Positions 53,555 to 62,504 of a stretch of DNA of 62,690 bases are shown one piece after another. The translations under genes and the position numbers were made by a program. The stretch is taken from NCBI GenBank assembly GCA_029983505.1, contig JASBZK010000009.1, positions 1-62,690 of the forward strand. Direction: 5' to 3'. Under the pieces are notes generated by a model. The model made no database searches, was not told where the DNA came from, and saw only the letters and a list, made by a program, of their open reading frames with translations. The DNA comes from Porphyromonas sp. GTDB taxonomy: Bacteria > Bacteroidota > Bacteroidia > Bacteroidales > Porphyromonadaceae. Positions within the stretch are counted from its first letter, which is position 1. Every line of letters begins with the position of its first letter.

Positions 53555-54621
53555 ATACCCTCGGCCGGCTCTTTCGCTTCACTTCTTTTGGCGAGTCCCA
53601 CGGTCCCGTGATAGGCGGGGTCATAGACGGCTGTCCTGCAGGTCTCTTTCTGGACCAAGAAGAGATCCGAAGGCAGGTCTTGAGGCGGTCTTCACGAGGA
53701 GCCCTCTCCACACCGAGACGGGAAAAGGATCTGCCCGAGTTCCTCTCCGGGCTTACGTCCGATAGCCTTACCACCGGAGCCCCGATAGCTTTCGTGGTGC
53801 CGAATGAAGATGTCCGCGGGAAAGACTATGCCGAAATGAAGGATCTGTACCGCCCCTCGCACGCCGATTACACGTACCAAATAAAGTACGGCATCCGTTC
53901 TGTGGAGGGCGGCGGTAGGAGTAGCGCCAGAGAAACAGTGGCACGCGTCGTCGCGGGAGCTGTCGCTGCACAGCTGATCCGCAGCTTAGGTGTCGAGGTA
54001 TGCTCCTATACCTCTTCCGTCGGTTCTGCGCCAAGTCTCGGCTACCGGGATGATGTGACGCTCGAGGAAATCGATGCCTCGAAGACGGGGTGTCCGGACA
54101 GGGCGCTCGATGCCGCGTATTACGACTTTTTGCTTCAAGCGCGCGCGGACGGAGATACCCTCGGCGGCACGGTGACGACGATAGTGAGGGGGGTACCCGC
54201 GGGGTGGGGCGAACCGCTTTACGACAAACTGCATGCCCGTCTCGCTTTTGCTCTAATGAGCATCAACGCGGCGCGTGCTTTTGAAATCGGAGACGGCAGA
54301 GGCATCGCCGGGTGCCGCGGCTCTGAAGCAAACGATTCTTTTGTCTCCTCAGGGGGGACAATCAGGACGGCGTCGAACCACAGCGGAGGCGTGCAGGGGG
54401 GAATTTCCAACGGAGAAGTGCTTCGGATGCGCACGTCGTTTAAGCCGATAAGCTCCATTCATCGGGTGCAACAGACGGTCGACAGGGAGGGCAATCCGCG
54501 TGAGCTCCTTATCCCCGGCCGGCACGACGCCAGTGTCTTTCCGAGAGTCCTCCCCGTTTGCGACGCGATGGCTGCGTTGACCCTCGCAGACTTCGCGCTC
54601 CTCTCGAAAATGAACCTTTGA
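53551..54621 (+). CDS. aroC: Chorismate synthase
   Basis: This enzyme converts EPSP to chorismate, the last step of the common aromatic pathway, using reduced FMN. The 356-residue protein begins GRLFRFTSFGESHG, a family signature. It contains the phosphate-binding RPSHADYTY and GGGRSSARET, with HSGGVQGGISNGE near the end. Its ATG lies in the stop codon of the M16 gene, so translation is coupled. Confidence 0.97.
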   Translation: MNTLGRLFRFTSFGESHGPVIGGVIDGCPAGLFLDQEEIRRQVLRRSSRGALSTPRREKDLPEFLSGLTSDSLTTGAPIAFVVPNEDVRGKDYAEMKDLYRPSHADYTYQIKYGIRSVEGGGRSSARETVARVVAGAVAAQLIRSLGVEVCSYTSSVGSAPSLGYRDDVTLEEIDASKTGCPDRALDAAYYDFLLQARADGDTLGGTVTTIVRGVPAGWGEPLYDKLHARLAFALMSINAARAFEIGDGRGIAGCRGSEANDSFVSSGGTIRTASNHSGGVQGGISNGEVLRMRTSFKPISSIHRVQQTVDREGNPRELLIPGRHDASVFPRVLPVCDAMAALTLADFALLSKMNL

Positions 54622-54651
54622 TGATAACCGAACCGAAAACGAGAACCCGTT

Positions 54652-54987
54652 ATGCTCGACTATTTTGAAGAAGCCGATATTGCGGTCACAATCTGCGATA
54701 AAGAGGGAAATATCCTCGAGATGAACCGCCAGTCCCGGCAGGTCAATTGTCCCGAAGGGGTCGAGACGCTGGTGGGGCAAAACATACTCCCCTGTCACCC
54801 CGAGCCCGCCCTTTCGCTCCTCAAGGAGATGATGGCGCACGAGACGAAGCACGTCTATACGATAGAGAAGAAGGGCAAAAAGAAGCTCATCTATCAGATA
54901 CCCTGGTATAGTGACGGCGCGTATGCGGGTTTCATAGAGCTCTCTATGGTCATCCCGTTTGAGATGCCCCACAAGCTCCGCAAGTAA
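54652..54987 (+). CDS. Small single PAS-domain protein
   Basis: This 111-residue protein is almost entirely one PAS domain. ADIAVTICDKEGNILEMN forms the first strands, VGQNILPCHPEPALSLLKEM the central helix with a Cys-His-Pro triad, and the last strands end at ELSMVIPF. A CHP motif of this kind occurs in PAS domains related to the DUF438 C-terminal domain, which makes a cofactor or redox role possible but unproven. No output domain is attached. It is 30 bp downstream of aroC and is probably the last gene of that transcript. Confidence 0.82.
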   Translation: MLDYFEEADIAVTICDKEGNILEMNRQSRQVNCPEGVETLVGQNILPCHPEPALSLLKEMMAHETKHVYTIEKKGKKKLIYQIPWYSDGAYAGFIELSMVIPFEMPHKLRK

Positions 54988-55030
54988 ACTCCGAGATCTT
55001 TTCCCCGGTAACATCCCCGGCGCTTGATTA

Positions 55031-55047
55031 CTCAGACTTTTTCTGAG
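55031..55047 (+). terminator. Hairpin between the PAS gene and the defence module
   Basis: CTCAGA and TCTGAG form a six-base stem around CTTTT. No T-run follows on the plus strand, so it is a weak terminator candidate. The 54988-55115 gap also holds the ATPase-gene promoter. Confidence 0.4.
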
Positions 55048-55060
55048 CCAAAAAGAGTAG

Positions 55061-55068
55061 TATATTTG
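55061..55068 (+). promoter_or_regulatory. -7 box for the ATPase/HNH module
   Basis: TATATTTG (TAnnTTTG) lies 47 bp before the ATPase start, in AT-rich sequence. It implies that the two-gene module has its own promoter. Confidence 0.6.
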
Positions 55069-55115
55069 CTATACTCCTTTCGAATTCCGATACACAAAAC
55101 TTTACGACGCGACAG

Positions 55116-56369
55116 ATGATGGGCAGATACATTAGTAATATCCATATAAATGAGTTTTTTCACTTACGGAACATTGATATTCCGATTGGTGACGATTCGT
55201 ACCCGCATCTGATTATCACGGGGAAGAACGGCAGTGGCAAGACCTCTCTTCTTAGGTCGGTGTCCGATTTCCTTGAGAAGGTGGTTAGAGATGAGGTTGC
55301 TTCTTTCTTGGAGTTTGAAGACCTTCTGAAATCCTTTGAGGAAAGATTACAGAGCAGTGCAGCAGATCCTTCCAAAGCTCTCGAAAATAGAAATTATGTT
55401 GAGTTTTGGAAGGGAAAAGTGGATGAGTTCTTCGGACGGGTAAACGTGAGCTTTACCGACGTCTATCGTCTCATCTCCGAATATCAAAGCGGACATTTCC
55501 TTGTCGTCTTTTATCAGGCTGACCGAAAAGTCACGATGAATGAGCCTACGAACCCCACGAAGCCTGATATGAGAGCGAGGTGGGGGACGAAGGAGTATGC
55601 CACAAGGGAGTTTCTCAACTTCCTTTCGGATCTAAAGATACAGGCTGCGTTGGCTAAGAATGAACATCTTGACGACGATGCAGACCGGATTGACCAATGG
55701 TTTGAGGGTTTTGAGGGAATACTGAGAGATGTGTTTCAAGACGAGAATCTACATCTGGTTTTTAATTACAAAGACTATAGCTTCAAGATCGAGAGCGAAG
55801 GGAAGTCGTTTAAGTTTACCGAGATGTCCGACGGTTTTGCTGCCACTCTGGATATCGTCGTGGATTTGATCTTAAAGATGCAGCAAAAAGGCTCTTTAGT
55901 CCGTGCTTACGACCAAAAGGGCATAGTCTTAATCGATGAGATCGAAACTCATTTGTATCTGAATCTTCAGAAGAGTATCCTGCCTTTACTTACCCGACTG
56001 TTTCCGAATATCCAGTTCATCGTTTCCACTCATTCTCCGTTTGTGTTGAACTCTTTGAAGAATGCTGTGGCTTTTGACCTTGAGCACAGGAATCCCATCA
56101 GTAACCTCACGGAGTATTCGTACGAAGCTCTTGTGGAAGGTTACTTTGGGGTACGGACGGATTCAAGTTATATGGAGATGCAACTCAATACCTTGGGCGA
56201 ACTTCTGGACAAGAATCCAAATACTCCGGTCGAAAAGGAAACCATAAAAGGGCTCATTGAAGACTTTGAAAAAATTCCCGAGCCTGTTTCCCCGATGATT
56301 GTGGGACAGTACCAAATGCTCAAAGCCCGGAATGTGGACAAAATAAAGGAGCTTCTGGGAAATGATTAG
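55116..56369 (+). CDS. SMC/ABC-like ATPase of a Septu-type (PtuA-like) defence module
   Basis: This 417-residue ATPase has Walker A GKNGSGKT at residues 36-43. An insertion of about 190 residues is followed by a signature-like EMSDGFAATL (about 236-245). Walker B is VLIDEIETHL (D274, E275) and the switch histidine is H306 in STHSPF. This is the AAA_21/OLD-like layout found in PtuA, OLD and retron-linked ATPases. No TOPRIM domain follows, and the next gene overlapping it encodes an HNH nuclease, which favours PtuA. The coding GC is visibly lower than in neighbours: 56221-56280 has 24 G/C of 60, against 38 of 60 at 50041-50100. Confidence 0.85.
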   Translation: MMGRYISNIHINEFFHLRNIDIPIGDDSYPHLIITGKNGSGKTSLLRSVSDFLEKVVRDEVASFLEFEDLLKSFEERLQSSAADPSKALENRNYVEFWKGKVDEFFGRVNVSFTDVYRLISEYQSGHFLVVFYQADRKVTMNEPTNPTKPDMRARWGTKEYATREFLNFLSDLKIQAALAKNEHLDDDADRIDQWFEGFEGILRDVFQDENLHLVFNYKDYSFKIESEGKSFKFTEMSDGFAATLDIVVDLILKMQQKGSLVRAYDQKGIVLIDEIETHLYLNLQKSILPLLTRLFPNIQFIVSTHSPFVLNSLKNAVAFDLEHRNPISNLTEYSYEALVEGYFGVRTDSSYMEMQLNTLGELLDKNPNTPVEKETIKGLIEDFEKIPEPVSPMIVGQYQMLKARNVDKIKELLGND

Positions 56370-57006
56370 AGTAAAAAAGTCACGCGAAATTCCCCCATCA
56401 CTCCTGTCAACTGCCGGATACGATGGAAGAGATGTCGTGTCACAGCTGGACAAAGATCAAAAGAAGAAGTGCTATCTCTGTGAACGTGTGCGTGACACCG
56501 ATTATGAGGTTGAGCACAGAAAAAGCCAATCGAAGAACCCCGACGACAGACAAAACTGGCAAAATCTGTTTCTTGTCTGTGGGTATTGTAATAGACGCAA
56601 ATCACATCTCTTCGATGATATAGCAGATCCCGGGGCAACGAATGTGGAGGTACTGATCAGTCAGAGAATCGACTTTGCGAATAAAAAAGCTCTCTACGGC
56701 TCCGTGGGACAATCGGACTATTCAATAGAGAGATCCATAGCTCTGCTTGACCGTCTTTTTAATGGCAAGAATGGGATGCGCGAATATCGAGAAGAGAAAT
56801 TCTTCGAGTATTTTATTGGAGAGATGAATCGATTTTTAAGGGTTGTCAATGACTACTTGTTTGATCCGACCCCGGAACACGAATTTATTGTGGAAGAATG
56901 CCTCGGGATTGATCAAGAGTTTCTTGGCTTCAAGTATTGGGTAGTTATGGATAACCCTCTCTTGGCTGAGAGATCCTCCGGGTGCTGTGTCTGGAATAGG
57001 GTTTGA
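56362..57006 (+). CDS. HNH endonuclease of a Septu-type (PtuB-like) defence module
   Basis: This 214-residue protein has a zinc-stabilised HNH core: C37 and C40, the catalytic region EVEHRKS with H52, N68, then C73-x2-C76 followed by N77 and K80. The C-terminal 110 residues are not recognised. It overlaps the ATPase gene by eight bases, so the products are made together. Known Septu systems pair an ATPase (PtuA) with an HNH protein (PtuB) to cut nucleic acid during phage infection. The assignment here rests on domain order. No reverse transcriptase gene is adjacent. Confidence 0.82.
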   Translation: MIRVKKSREIPPSLLSTAGYDGRDVVSQLDKDQKKKCYLCERVRDTDYEVEHRKSQSKNPDDRQNWQNLFLVCGYCNRRKSHLFDDIADPGATNVEVLISQRIDFANKKALYGSVGQSDYSIERSIALLDRLFNGKNGMREYREEKFFEYFIGEMNRFLRVVNDYLFDPTPEHEFIVEECLGIDQEFLGFKYWVVMDNPLLAERSSGCCVWNRV

Positions 57007-57039
57007 GTAAAGTAGGCAACCGATATGAACACGGTATGC

Positions 57040-57070
57040 AAAAAGGCGCGGAAAAGTTACGCGATTTTTT
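57040..57070. terminator. Hairpin after the HNH gene
   Basis: AAAAAGGCGCG and CGCGATTTTTT form an imperfect stem around GAAAAGTTA and end in a T-run on either strand. It plausibly closes the ATPase/HNH transcript. I see nothing else gene-like in 57007-57146. Confidence 0.55.
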
Positions 57071-57146
57071 GGTGACTCAACGTGCTTTCGGACAACGTGT
57101 TAGTAGGGCGTAGTAGAGACGTATCTGTTCTCAGGAGCGGATTAGG

Positions 57147-57179
57147 GTTGTGGCAGAAGGGTGTCCTGTGCTATCTTTG
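57147..57179 (+). promoter_or_regulatory. kdsB-dnaG promoter (-33 GTTG, -7 TATCTTTG)
   Basis: GTTG at 57147-57150 and TATCTTTG at 57172-57179 are separated by 21 bp. Transcription would start near 57186, leaving a leader of about 57 nt before the ATG at 57243. Confidence 0.65.
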
Positions 57180-57242
57180 TCCTTGAAAAGAAGGATGACA
57201 CTTTTATATAGAGAAGAGACACAGTCAAACAAGATACAGAAG

Positions 57243-58016
57243 ATGAGAGAAAAGTTTGTGGGCATCATACCCGCACGATATGCTTCGAGCCGATTGCCGG
57301 GCAAACCGTTGCTGGAGATCGGTGGGCGCCCCGTCATACAACACGTGTATGAGAGGGCGTCAAAGGCGCTGCCCGGAAGAGTGGTTGTCGCTACGGACGA
57401 TGAGCGAATCTTGCGTGCCGTGGAGGCTTTTGGAGGCAAAGCCGTGATGACTTCTCCAGACCATCCGAGCGGTACGGACAGAGTACGCGAGGCTTATGCC
57501 AAAAGTGGCATCAAGGCGGATGTGGTGATCAATATCCAAGGCGACGAACCTTTTGTCTCCGTAAACCAAATCACCGGAATAATGGCCGCATTCGAAGACG
57601 ATGCCGTGGACATAGCCACGACGGTCATCCCGCTTTCGGAGACCAACTCCTCCCCGGACGAGCTTCGAAACCCCAATAACGTGAAAGCCGTGAGGGCTTT
57701 GGACGGCAGGGTGATCTACTTCAGCCGCAGCGTGGTTCCTTTCTCGAGGGATCTTCGAGAGGACGAATTGCTTTCCTCGGGACGCTATTTCAAGCATCTC
57801 GGGATGTATGCCTATCGCACTCCGGTTCTCGAGAAGATTACGCTTCTGCCCGAGAGCCCGCTCGAGAAGATCGAGAAGCTGGAGCAGCTCCGTTGGCTCG
57901 AAGCCGGCTACCGCATCCAAGCAGTGGTCTCGGACGAAAAAACAATCGGAATAGACACCCCGAAAGACCTCGAGGAAGCCAAAGCTTTTTACGAAAAGAG
58001 GCTCACGGATGATTGA
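57243..58016 (+). CDS. kdsB: 3-deoxy-manno-octulosonate cytidylyltransferase
   Basis: This enzyme makes CMP-Kdo for the inner core of lipopolysaccharide. The ATG at 57243 gives 257 residues starting MREKFVGIIPARYASSRLPGKPL, quoted here as a start region. The frame extends upstream to 57150 but that part crosses the promoter. Other family features are VVATDDERI, SGTDRVREA, NIQGDEPFV and GIDTPKDLE. It overlaps dnaG by eight bases. Confidence 0.95.
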   Translation: MREKFVGIIPARYASSRLPGKPLLEIGGRPVIQHVYERASKALPGRVVVATDDERILRAVEAFGGKAVMTSPDHPSGTDRVREAYAKSGIKADVVINIQGDEPFVSVNQITGIMAAFEDDAVDIATTVIPLSETNSSPDELRNPNNVKAVRALDGRVIYFSRSVVPFSRDLREDELLSSGRYFKHLGMYAYRTPVLEKITLLPESPLEKIEKLEQLRWLEAGYRIQAVVSDEKTIGIDTPKDLEEAKAFYEKRLTDD

Positions 58017-60039
58017 TCGCAATACGATAAACCGCATCATCGACCGCGCCGAGATACTCGACGTGGTGGGGGACTTTGTGTCGCTCCGAAAGCACGGCAA
58101 TGACTGGATCGGTCTTTGCCCGTTTCACGACGACACCCGCCCCTCTTTCCACGTCTCCCCCCAGAAGAACGTCTGCAAGTGTTTTGCCTGCGGGGAGGGT
58201 GGCAATCCGCTCTCCTTCGTGATGAAGCACGAACACCTCTCTTTCCCCGAGGCTGTGAAGTACTTGGGTCGGAAGTACGGGATAGAGGTGGAAGAGACAC
58301 AGATGAGCGAGGAGGAAAAGAGAGAGGCTTCGGAGCGGGAATTGCTCCTTAGAGCCAATTCTTTCGCCCGGGACCACTTCGTCTCCACGCTCCATAATGA
58401 CGCCGAAGGAAGACGCGTGGGGCTGTCGTATTTCAGAGAGCGCGGGCTCTCGGACGAGACGATCAAAAAGTTTGAGCTCGGCTATTCCCCCGCTTCCTAC
58501 ACTGCCCTTTACGAGAAAGTAAAGGCTGAGGGCGAGGATCCGGAGGTGTTTGAGAAGACGGGTCTCCTCATCAAGAGGGACAACGGCTCCTATATCGACC
58601 GCTATCGCGACAGGGTTATCTACCCCATTCACTCGATCAGCGGGAATGTCGTGGGCTTCGGAGGCCGTATCCTCGTCAAAAAAGAGAATACGGGGAAGTA
58701 CATCAATTCCCCTGCCTCCGTCATTTACGACAAGAGCCGGGAGCTCTACGGACTCTATTTCGCCAAAAAAGCCCTTTCCAAAAAGGACCGTTGTCTCGTC
58801 GTGGAAGGCTATATGGACGTGCTCTCTATGCACCAAGTGGGCGTGGAGAACGTCGTCGCCTCCTCCGGTACGGCACTCACCTCCCAGCAGGTCCAGATCA
58901 TCAAACGCTACACTTCGAACCTCGTCCTCATCTTCGATGCGGATGCCGCCGGCGTGAAGGCCGCCCTCCGAGGTCTTGACGTAGGGTTCGAGAAAGATAT
59001 GAGCGTCAGTGCCGTGCTTTTGCCAGAGGGCGAAGACCCCGACTCTTATGCCCAAAGCCACACGCTCGAGGAAGTGGAAGCTTACATCGACGCCCATGCG
59101 GTGGACGGATTGTGGTTCAAAGCGGAGGTTTTGCGAAAAGAACTTGGAGACAGCGTCCGGGCAAGAGCGGAGATAGCAGAGCGGCTCGCCGAGTCGCTCA
59201 GTCACCACAAAAACAGGGTCACGAGGGAGCTTTACATCACCGACGTGGCCTCCAAGATGGGTATCTCCATTGAGGCTTTTGCAGGTCAAGTCGAGACGCT
59301 GAGACGGCAACTGCTCCAGGAACAAAGCAGAGCAAAAGAGCGGGAAGAGCGCCAAAGCGGCACTTCCGGGTTCAAGCTGACGAGTGCTCCTCCTTTGGAG
59401 CCCGAAGAGCCGCTTCTCCCGGACAAAAAAGAGCCCGCGCCCAAGTCGGAGATTAACGAGTATGAGGAGCTCCTCCTCGCCCATATCCTAAAGCAGGGTA
59501 CCCGCATCATAGCCCGTGTGCCGGGGCGGGGTGAGGATATGGCGGAGCTTTCGGCCATAGATATCATCTCCGCGGAGACCCAGGACTTGAGGGAAGCGGG
59601 CGTACTCTCGCCGGTTTTTGTGACCATATTGGACGAAATCCGGGACGAACTCGGGCGGAATCCGGAGACCAACCTCCTCAATTTCCTCACTTGGAGTGAG
59701 ACCTCCTCCATACGCCTCTCTTCGGAGCGTGTCATACAGAGAGATTTTTCGCTCAGTCCCCTCCACAAATCTTTTTCCGACGAGCAGGACACCGGAGAAG
59801 TGCTTACCCAGATGCTTATGCGGGACATAATGAGCTACAAATATGCCTTTGTACTCGGCGAAATCCGCGACGTACTCCGCAAGCTCTATGCGCTTAACCC
59901 GGACGAGGCCGAAACTCCGGGCAAAGAGACCCAAAGACTCTTGGAGCGCTTTCAAGAACTCTCTGTGCAGAAAAACTTCCTCGCCGAGCGTCTCGGCGAG
60001 CGCGTCATAAACCCCGGAGACAAACTAACTGACAACTAA
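58009..60039 (+). CDS. dnaG: DNA primase
   Basis: This enzyme makes RNA primers at the replication fork. The 676-residue protein has the N-terminal CHC2 zinc-binding domain (C37, H40, C58, C61), a TOPRIM catalytic domain with LVVEGYMDVLSMHQ and IFDADAAG, and a C-terminal helicase-interaction region of about 250 residues. It starts inside kdsB and the two are translationally coupled. A 493-residue antisense frame across it is a shadow. Confidence 0.96.
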   Translation: MIDRNTINRIIDRAEILDVVGDFVSLRKHGNDWIGLCPFHDDTRPSFHVSPQKNVCKCFACGEGGNPLSFVMKHEHLSFPEAVKYLGRKYGIEVEETQMSEEEKREASERELLLRANSFARDHFVSTLHNDAEGRRVGLSYFRERGLSDETIKKFELGYSPASYTALYEKVKAEGEDPEVFEKTGLLIKRDNGSYIDRYRDRVIYPIHSISGNVVGFGGRILVKKENTGKYINSPASVIYDKSRELYGLYFAKKALSKKDRCLVVEGYMDVLSMHQVGVENVVASSGTALTSQQVQIIKRYTSNLVLIFDADAAGVKAALRGLDVGFEKDMSVSAVLLPEGEDPDSYAQSHTLEEVEAYIDAHAVDGLWFKAEVLRKELGDSVRARAEIAERLAESLSHHKNRVTRELYITDVASKMGISIEAFAGQVETLRRQLLQEQSRAKEREERQSGTSGFKLTSAPPLEPEEPLLPDKKEPAPKSEINEYEELLLAHILKQGTRIIARVPGRGEDMAELSAIDIISAETQDLREAGVLSPVFVTILDEIRDELGRNPETNLLNFLTWSETSSIRLSSERVIQRDFSLSPLHKSFSDEQDTGEVLTQMLMRDIMSYKYAFVLGEIRDVLRKLYALNPDEAETPGKETQRLLERFQELSVQKNFLAERLGERVINPGDKLTDN

Positions 60040-60062
60040 TAATCCCCCAATTACCCTATCTT

Positions 60063-61061
60063 ATGAATGAAACCGTCATAAAGGTAAAAGATGTGGTGAA
60101 GGACTACGCTGCCAAGCGGGCTTTGGACCACGTATCCATGGAGGTCGAGCGCGGCAAGATCCACGGTCTGCTCGGCCCGAATGGCGCGGGCAAGACGACA
60201 CTTATCCGCATCCTTAACCGCATTACGGCTCCCGATGAGGGCGAGATTACGTTCCTCGACCGTACTTTTACGCGCAAAGACCTTGACAGAATCGGTTATC
60301 TGCCCGAGGAGCGCGGACTCTACCCCAAGATGAAAGTCGGAGATCAGGCGATGTATCTCTCCCGTCTGAAAGGGCTCTCAAGCGCAGAAGCAAAGAAGCG
60401 TCTCGAGGAGTGGTTCGAGCGTATGGACATCCTCCCGTGGTGGAATAAAGAGGTGCGCGAGCTGTCTAAGGGGATGGCGCAGAAGGTACAGTTCATCTGC
60501 ACGGTTATCCACAAGCCTGACCTCCTCATATTCGACGAGCCTTTTAGCGGCTTCGACCCTCTGAATGTGGAGATCATCAAGCGGGAAATCCTCCGGATGA
60601 AGGATGAGGGCGCCACGCTCATCTTCTCCACCCACTCGATGCAGAGTGTGGAGGACCTCTGCGATAACCTCACGCTCATTAACCGCGGTAAGGTCGTCCT
60701 CGGCGGCTCTGTCAAGCTCATTCGTCAGGGCTATAAGGGCAATCTCTACAAAATCACTTTCGACAGCGACATCCCTTTCCCCGAAGAGAAAAAAGAAAGG
60801 TATACGCTCAAAAGCCGTGACGAAGACCCGACGCTCGGCTACACCTCTTTCCTTATAGAAAACGACCTTAACCTCGCCCCAAACGACATCCTCTCCGAAT
60901 GGATGGGCTACGGCAATATCGTACTCTTCGAGGAGACCATCCCGAGTATGAACGAAATCTTCATCGACGTCGTCAAGAAGAGTGGTGTGCCCGAGGAGTT
61001 GCAAGGCGTCCTTGGCGATGGCTCCGAGCCACTATCTGCCCAAATGTCCGACCTTTACTGA
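60063..61061 (+). CDS. ABC transporter ATP-binding protein (NatA-like)
   Basis: This 332-residue ATPase has Walker A GPNGAGKT at residues 38-45, the signature LSKGM, Walker B LLIFDEPFSGFD and switch STHSM. A C-terminal extension of about 100 residues is typical of the NatA/CcmA-type exporters (DUF4162-like). It lies 23 bp after dnaG and 27 bp before its membrane partner. The exported substrate is unknown. Sodium, drug and polysaccharide exporters all have this layout. Confidence 0.9.
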   Translation: MNETVIKVKDVVKDYAAKRALDHVSMEVERGKIHGLLGPNGAGKTTLIRILNRITAPDEGEITFLDRTFTRKDLDRIGYLPEERGLYPKMKVGDQAMYLSRLKGLSSAEAKKRLEEWFERMDILPWWNKEVRELSKGMAQKVQFICTVIHKPDLLIFDEPFSGFDPLNVEIIKREILRMKDEGATLIFSTHSMQSVEDLCDNLTLINRGKVVLGGSVKLIRQGYKGNLYKITFDSDIPFPEEKKERYTLKSRDEDPTLGYTSFLIENDLNLAPNDILSEWMGYGNIVLFEETIPSMNEIFIDVVKKSGVPEELQGVLGDGSEPLSAQMSDLY

Positions 61062-61088
61062 TTACCTTAGCTCAGACTGAAATTGATT

Positions 61089-62405
61089 ATGAAAAAGTTT
61101 TGGATCGTTTTCCTCAAAGAGTACATCCAGAGGGTAAAGAAACCCTCTTTCATCATTCTGACCATCCTCACGCCACTCCTCTTCCTCGCCGTGATGCTCG
61201 TGCCGATGATTATGGGCTCCACGATGGCAGACACCTCGGACAAGACCGTCGTCGTCCTCGACTCCACGGGCAAGTACCTTCCGGTGCTGACGGCCTCCTC
61301 CTCCAAGGAAAACTTCAAGTTTGTCCCCGGCAATGAGGATCTCTCCGCTTACCGGTCGGATGCCGAAAGCCCCTACTATGCGTTTGTGACGATTACGGAC
61401 GATTTGGCCGAAAATCCCAAGGCGCTCACCATCTTCTCCCACTCCTCTCTGCCTCCTGCGCTTGAGGAGCATATTTCCTCTGTACTCAAAGACGAGATTA
61501 GGGACGAACGTCTGGCGAAATACGACCTGCCCAACATCCGTCAGATTCTCGACGACTCCAAAGTCGCTCTTGATATCTCTTCCGTGCAGTGGTCGAAGGA
61601 CGGAGGCGAGAAAAACGTCTCCGGCTATTTCGGGATGATTGTGGGACAAATCTTTAACGTTCTCCTGATGCTCTTCGTCAGCATTTATGGGGCTATGGTG
61701 ATGAACTCGGTCATAGAGGAAAAGAAAAGCCGCATCGTCGAGATTATTGCCTCCTCTGTGCGTCCGACGACCCTTATGAGTGCCAAAATTTTGGCCATCG
61801 GCCTGCTCGGTCTCACCCAGCTCTTTATATGGGCGGTGGTGGTGATTCTCGGGTTTGTCGTCGTGCAGAGCGTGTACCTCAGCACGGTTACTTTTGATGT
61901 GGCAGAGCTCCAGAGGAACATATCCGCGGCGGGTGCGATGTCACCGGAGGATGCGATGAGCTTTGTGGCGCCACTTGCGGACTTCGACTTCGGGACGATT
62001 ATCTTCTCATTCGTCTTTTACTTCATGTGCTGTTACGTCTCTTTCGCGTCCATTTATGCGGCGGTGGGGTCTGCGTTTGAGAATCCCGAAGACGCCAACC
62101 AGATCACGGTTCCGCTTGCTATGGTCGAGCTCTTTGCTTTCTACGGAGCCTTTTACTCGTTCCAAAACCCCAACGGTCCGCTCGCCTTCTGGGGCTCGTT
62201 TGTGCCCCTCTTCGGTCCGATGTTTATGCTCATACGGATTCCGTTTGATCCCCCTTACTGGCAGATCTTACTGACGTATGTGACCAATCTTGCCTTTACG
62301 ATACTCTTCGTCTGGATGGCTGCCAAAGTCTTCCGTGTCGGTCTCCTGATGTATGGCAAAAAGCCCTCCCTCAAAGAGCTGGTCAAGTGGATGCGTTTCA
62401 GTTGA
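61089..62405 (+). CDS. ABC-2 type transporter permease (NatB-like)
   Basis: This 438-residue membrane protein starts at the ATG at 61089. A TTG two codons earlier is not needed. One N-terminal hydrophobic segment (FIILTILTPLLFLAVMLVPMIM) is followed by a large extracytoplasmic region of about 150 residues and a cluster of five C-terminal segments from about residue 180. This is the ABC2_membrane_3 layout. NatB-type EKKSRIVEIIASSVRPTTLM follows the second segment. It pairs with the preceding ATPase. Confidence 0.9.
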   Translation: MKKFWIVFLKEYIQRVKKPSFIILTILTPLLFLAVMLVPMIMGSTMADTSDKTVVVLDSTGKYLPVLTASSSKENFKFVPGNEDLSAYRSDAESPYYAFVTITDDLAENPKALTIFSHSSLPPALEEHISSVLKDEIRDERLAKYDLPNIRQILDDSKVALDISSVQWSKDGGEKNVSGYFGMIVGQIFNVLLMLFVSIYGAMVMNSVIEEKKSRIVEIIASSVRPTTLMSAKILAIGLLGLTQLFIWAVVVILGFVVVQSVYLSTVTFDVAELQRNISAAGAMSPEDAMSFVAPLADFDFGTIIFSFVFYFMCCYVSFASIYAAVGSAFENPEDANQITVPLAMVELFAFYGAFYSFQNPNGPLAFWGSFVPLFGPMFMLIRIPFDPPYWQILLTYVTNLAFTILFVWMAAKVFRVGLLMYGKKPSLKELVKWMRFS

Positions 62406-62504
62406 TGGCGGTTTAGGCACAGCCGGGGAAAGGTGAAATTGACAGACTCTTTCCTCTTGCATAATATTTGAATAACAACCGGGCACAAGATCCGGATAAT
62501 TCTT

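Noticed and set aside
55116..57006. The ATPase/HNH pair as a retron (Ec78-type) effector
   Set aside because: No reverse transcriptase or retron RNA candidate lies next to the pair within the window.
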